Shown in pieces: positions 28,980-29,187 of a DNA stretch of 29,187 nucleotides; the first letter of the stretch is position 1, and the number at the start of each line of letters is the position of its first letter. The notes beneath the pieces were generated by a model. The model saw only the letters and a program-made list of their open reading frames with translations. It ran no database searches and had not been told where the DNA came from. The DNA is from a virus. The position numbers and the translations under genes were made by a program. Location: positions 1-29,187 of IMG/VR virus record IMGVR_UViG_3300009703_000076, one strand, 5' to 3'.

Positions 28980-29187
28980 GGTTAAAAGGGTTGTTGTTAA
29001 ACAATTAAAAGAGTTAGGAGCATATTATTTTTTCCCCATGACAGGTGGTTATGGAAAGAGTGGAGTACCGGATATTATCGGGTGTTACGAAGGAAAGTTT
29101 TTTGGTATTGAGTGCAAAGCAGGTAAGAACACACCTACTGCATTACAGGAAAAGAACTTACGGGATATAAAGGAAGCAAAGGGCGCG
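28957..29187 (+). CDS. VRR-NUC (PD-(D/E)XK) nuclease, 3' partial
   Basis: 77 codons to the window edge, still open. MAMTPEGKVKRVVVKQLKEL, then GVPDIIGC (D39), FFGIECKAGK (E52-x-K54) and TALQEKNL (Q64) are the VRR-NUC signature. Stand-alone phage VRR-NUC proteins are ~90-110 residues and act on branched DNA in replication or recombination. AGGGG lies about eight bases before the ATG; a second ATG two codons later is possible. A second PD-(D/E)XK protein is encoded at 18781. Confidence 0.75.
   Translation, partial: MAMTPEGKVKRVVVKQLKELGAYYFFPMTGGYGKSGVPDIIGCYEGKFFGIECKAGKNTPTALQEKNLRDIKEAKGA

Overview
The window is about 29 kb of a tailed double-stranded DNA phage genome (Caudoviricetes). Several small virion proteins and the style of the capsid and tail-fibre proteins look like those I know from uncultured marine phages. 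The host cannot be read from the sequence; a marine proteobacterium is only a guess. Both ends are cut: a tail-fibre gene runs off the left edge and a VRR-NUC nuclease gene runs off the right edge. I saw no tRNA, integrase, insertion sequence or CRISPR array.

Layout. The left two thirds (1-18682) is one long minus-strand late operon, read right to left. Its order is small and large terminase, an unrecognised 493-residue protein, portal, a 65-residue protein, a GroES-like co-chaperonin, scaffold, two small head proteins and the major capsid protein. An intrinsic terminator follows the capsid gene. Then come two beta-rich virion proteins, a run of Lys/Arg-rich small proteins, neck/adaptor-type proteins, a two-helix membrane peptide (holin candidate) and repetitive tail-fibre proteins. 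Three small genes (55, 37 and 55 codons) are added here in the adaptor region.

From 18781 everything is on the plus strand. It starts with a PD-(D/E)XK nuclease beside the terminase. Three transcription units follow. Unit A (promoter near 19351) carries five tiny proteins, four of them membrane proteins, and ends at a UUCG hairpin near 20329. Unit B (a near copy of the same promoter, 20490-20555) carries one unknown 221-residue protein and ends at a strong terminator (21278-21313). A 733-base gene-free region follows, with eleven copies of an AATGTTCY motif in two opposed clusters around an AT-rich core (candidate replication origin or control region). Unit C starts from a near-consensus promoter (21887-21915). 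It carries a small paralogue of a unit A protein, an unknown 330-residue protein, a MoxR-like AAA ATPase, a VWA protein with an HExxH motif, a SleB-type cell-wall hydrolase and unknown proteins, ending at a terminator near 28238. Beyond it lie a zinc-ribbon protein, a LexA-like winged-helix protein without a peptidase domain, a small protein and the VRR-NUC nuclease.

The most striking unexplained feature is an 18-bp palindrome, GGTAGTACNNGTACTACC. It occurs seven times, plus one degenerate copy, only between 21385 and 28224. It usually sits exactly at the 3' end of one gene (several times overlapping its TAG stop) and just before the GGAGAAC ribosome-binding site of the next. It looks like a dedicated operator or RNA punctuation mark for the MoxR/VWA operon; the nearby LexA-like winged-helix protein is one candidate reader.
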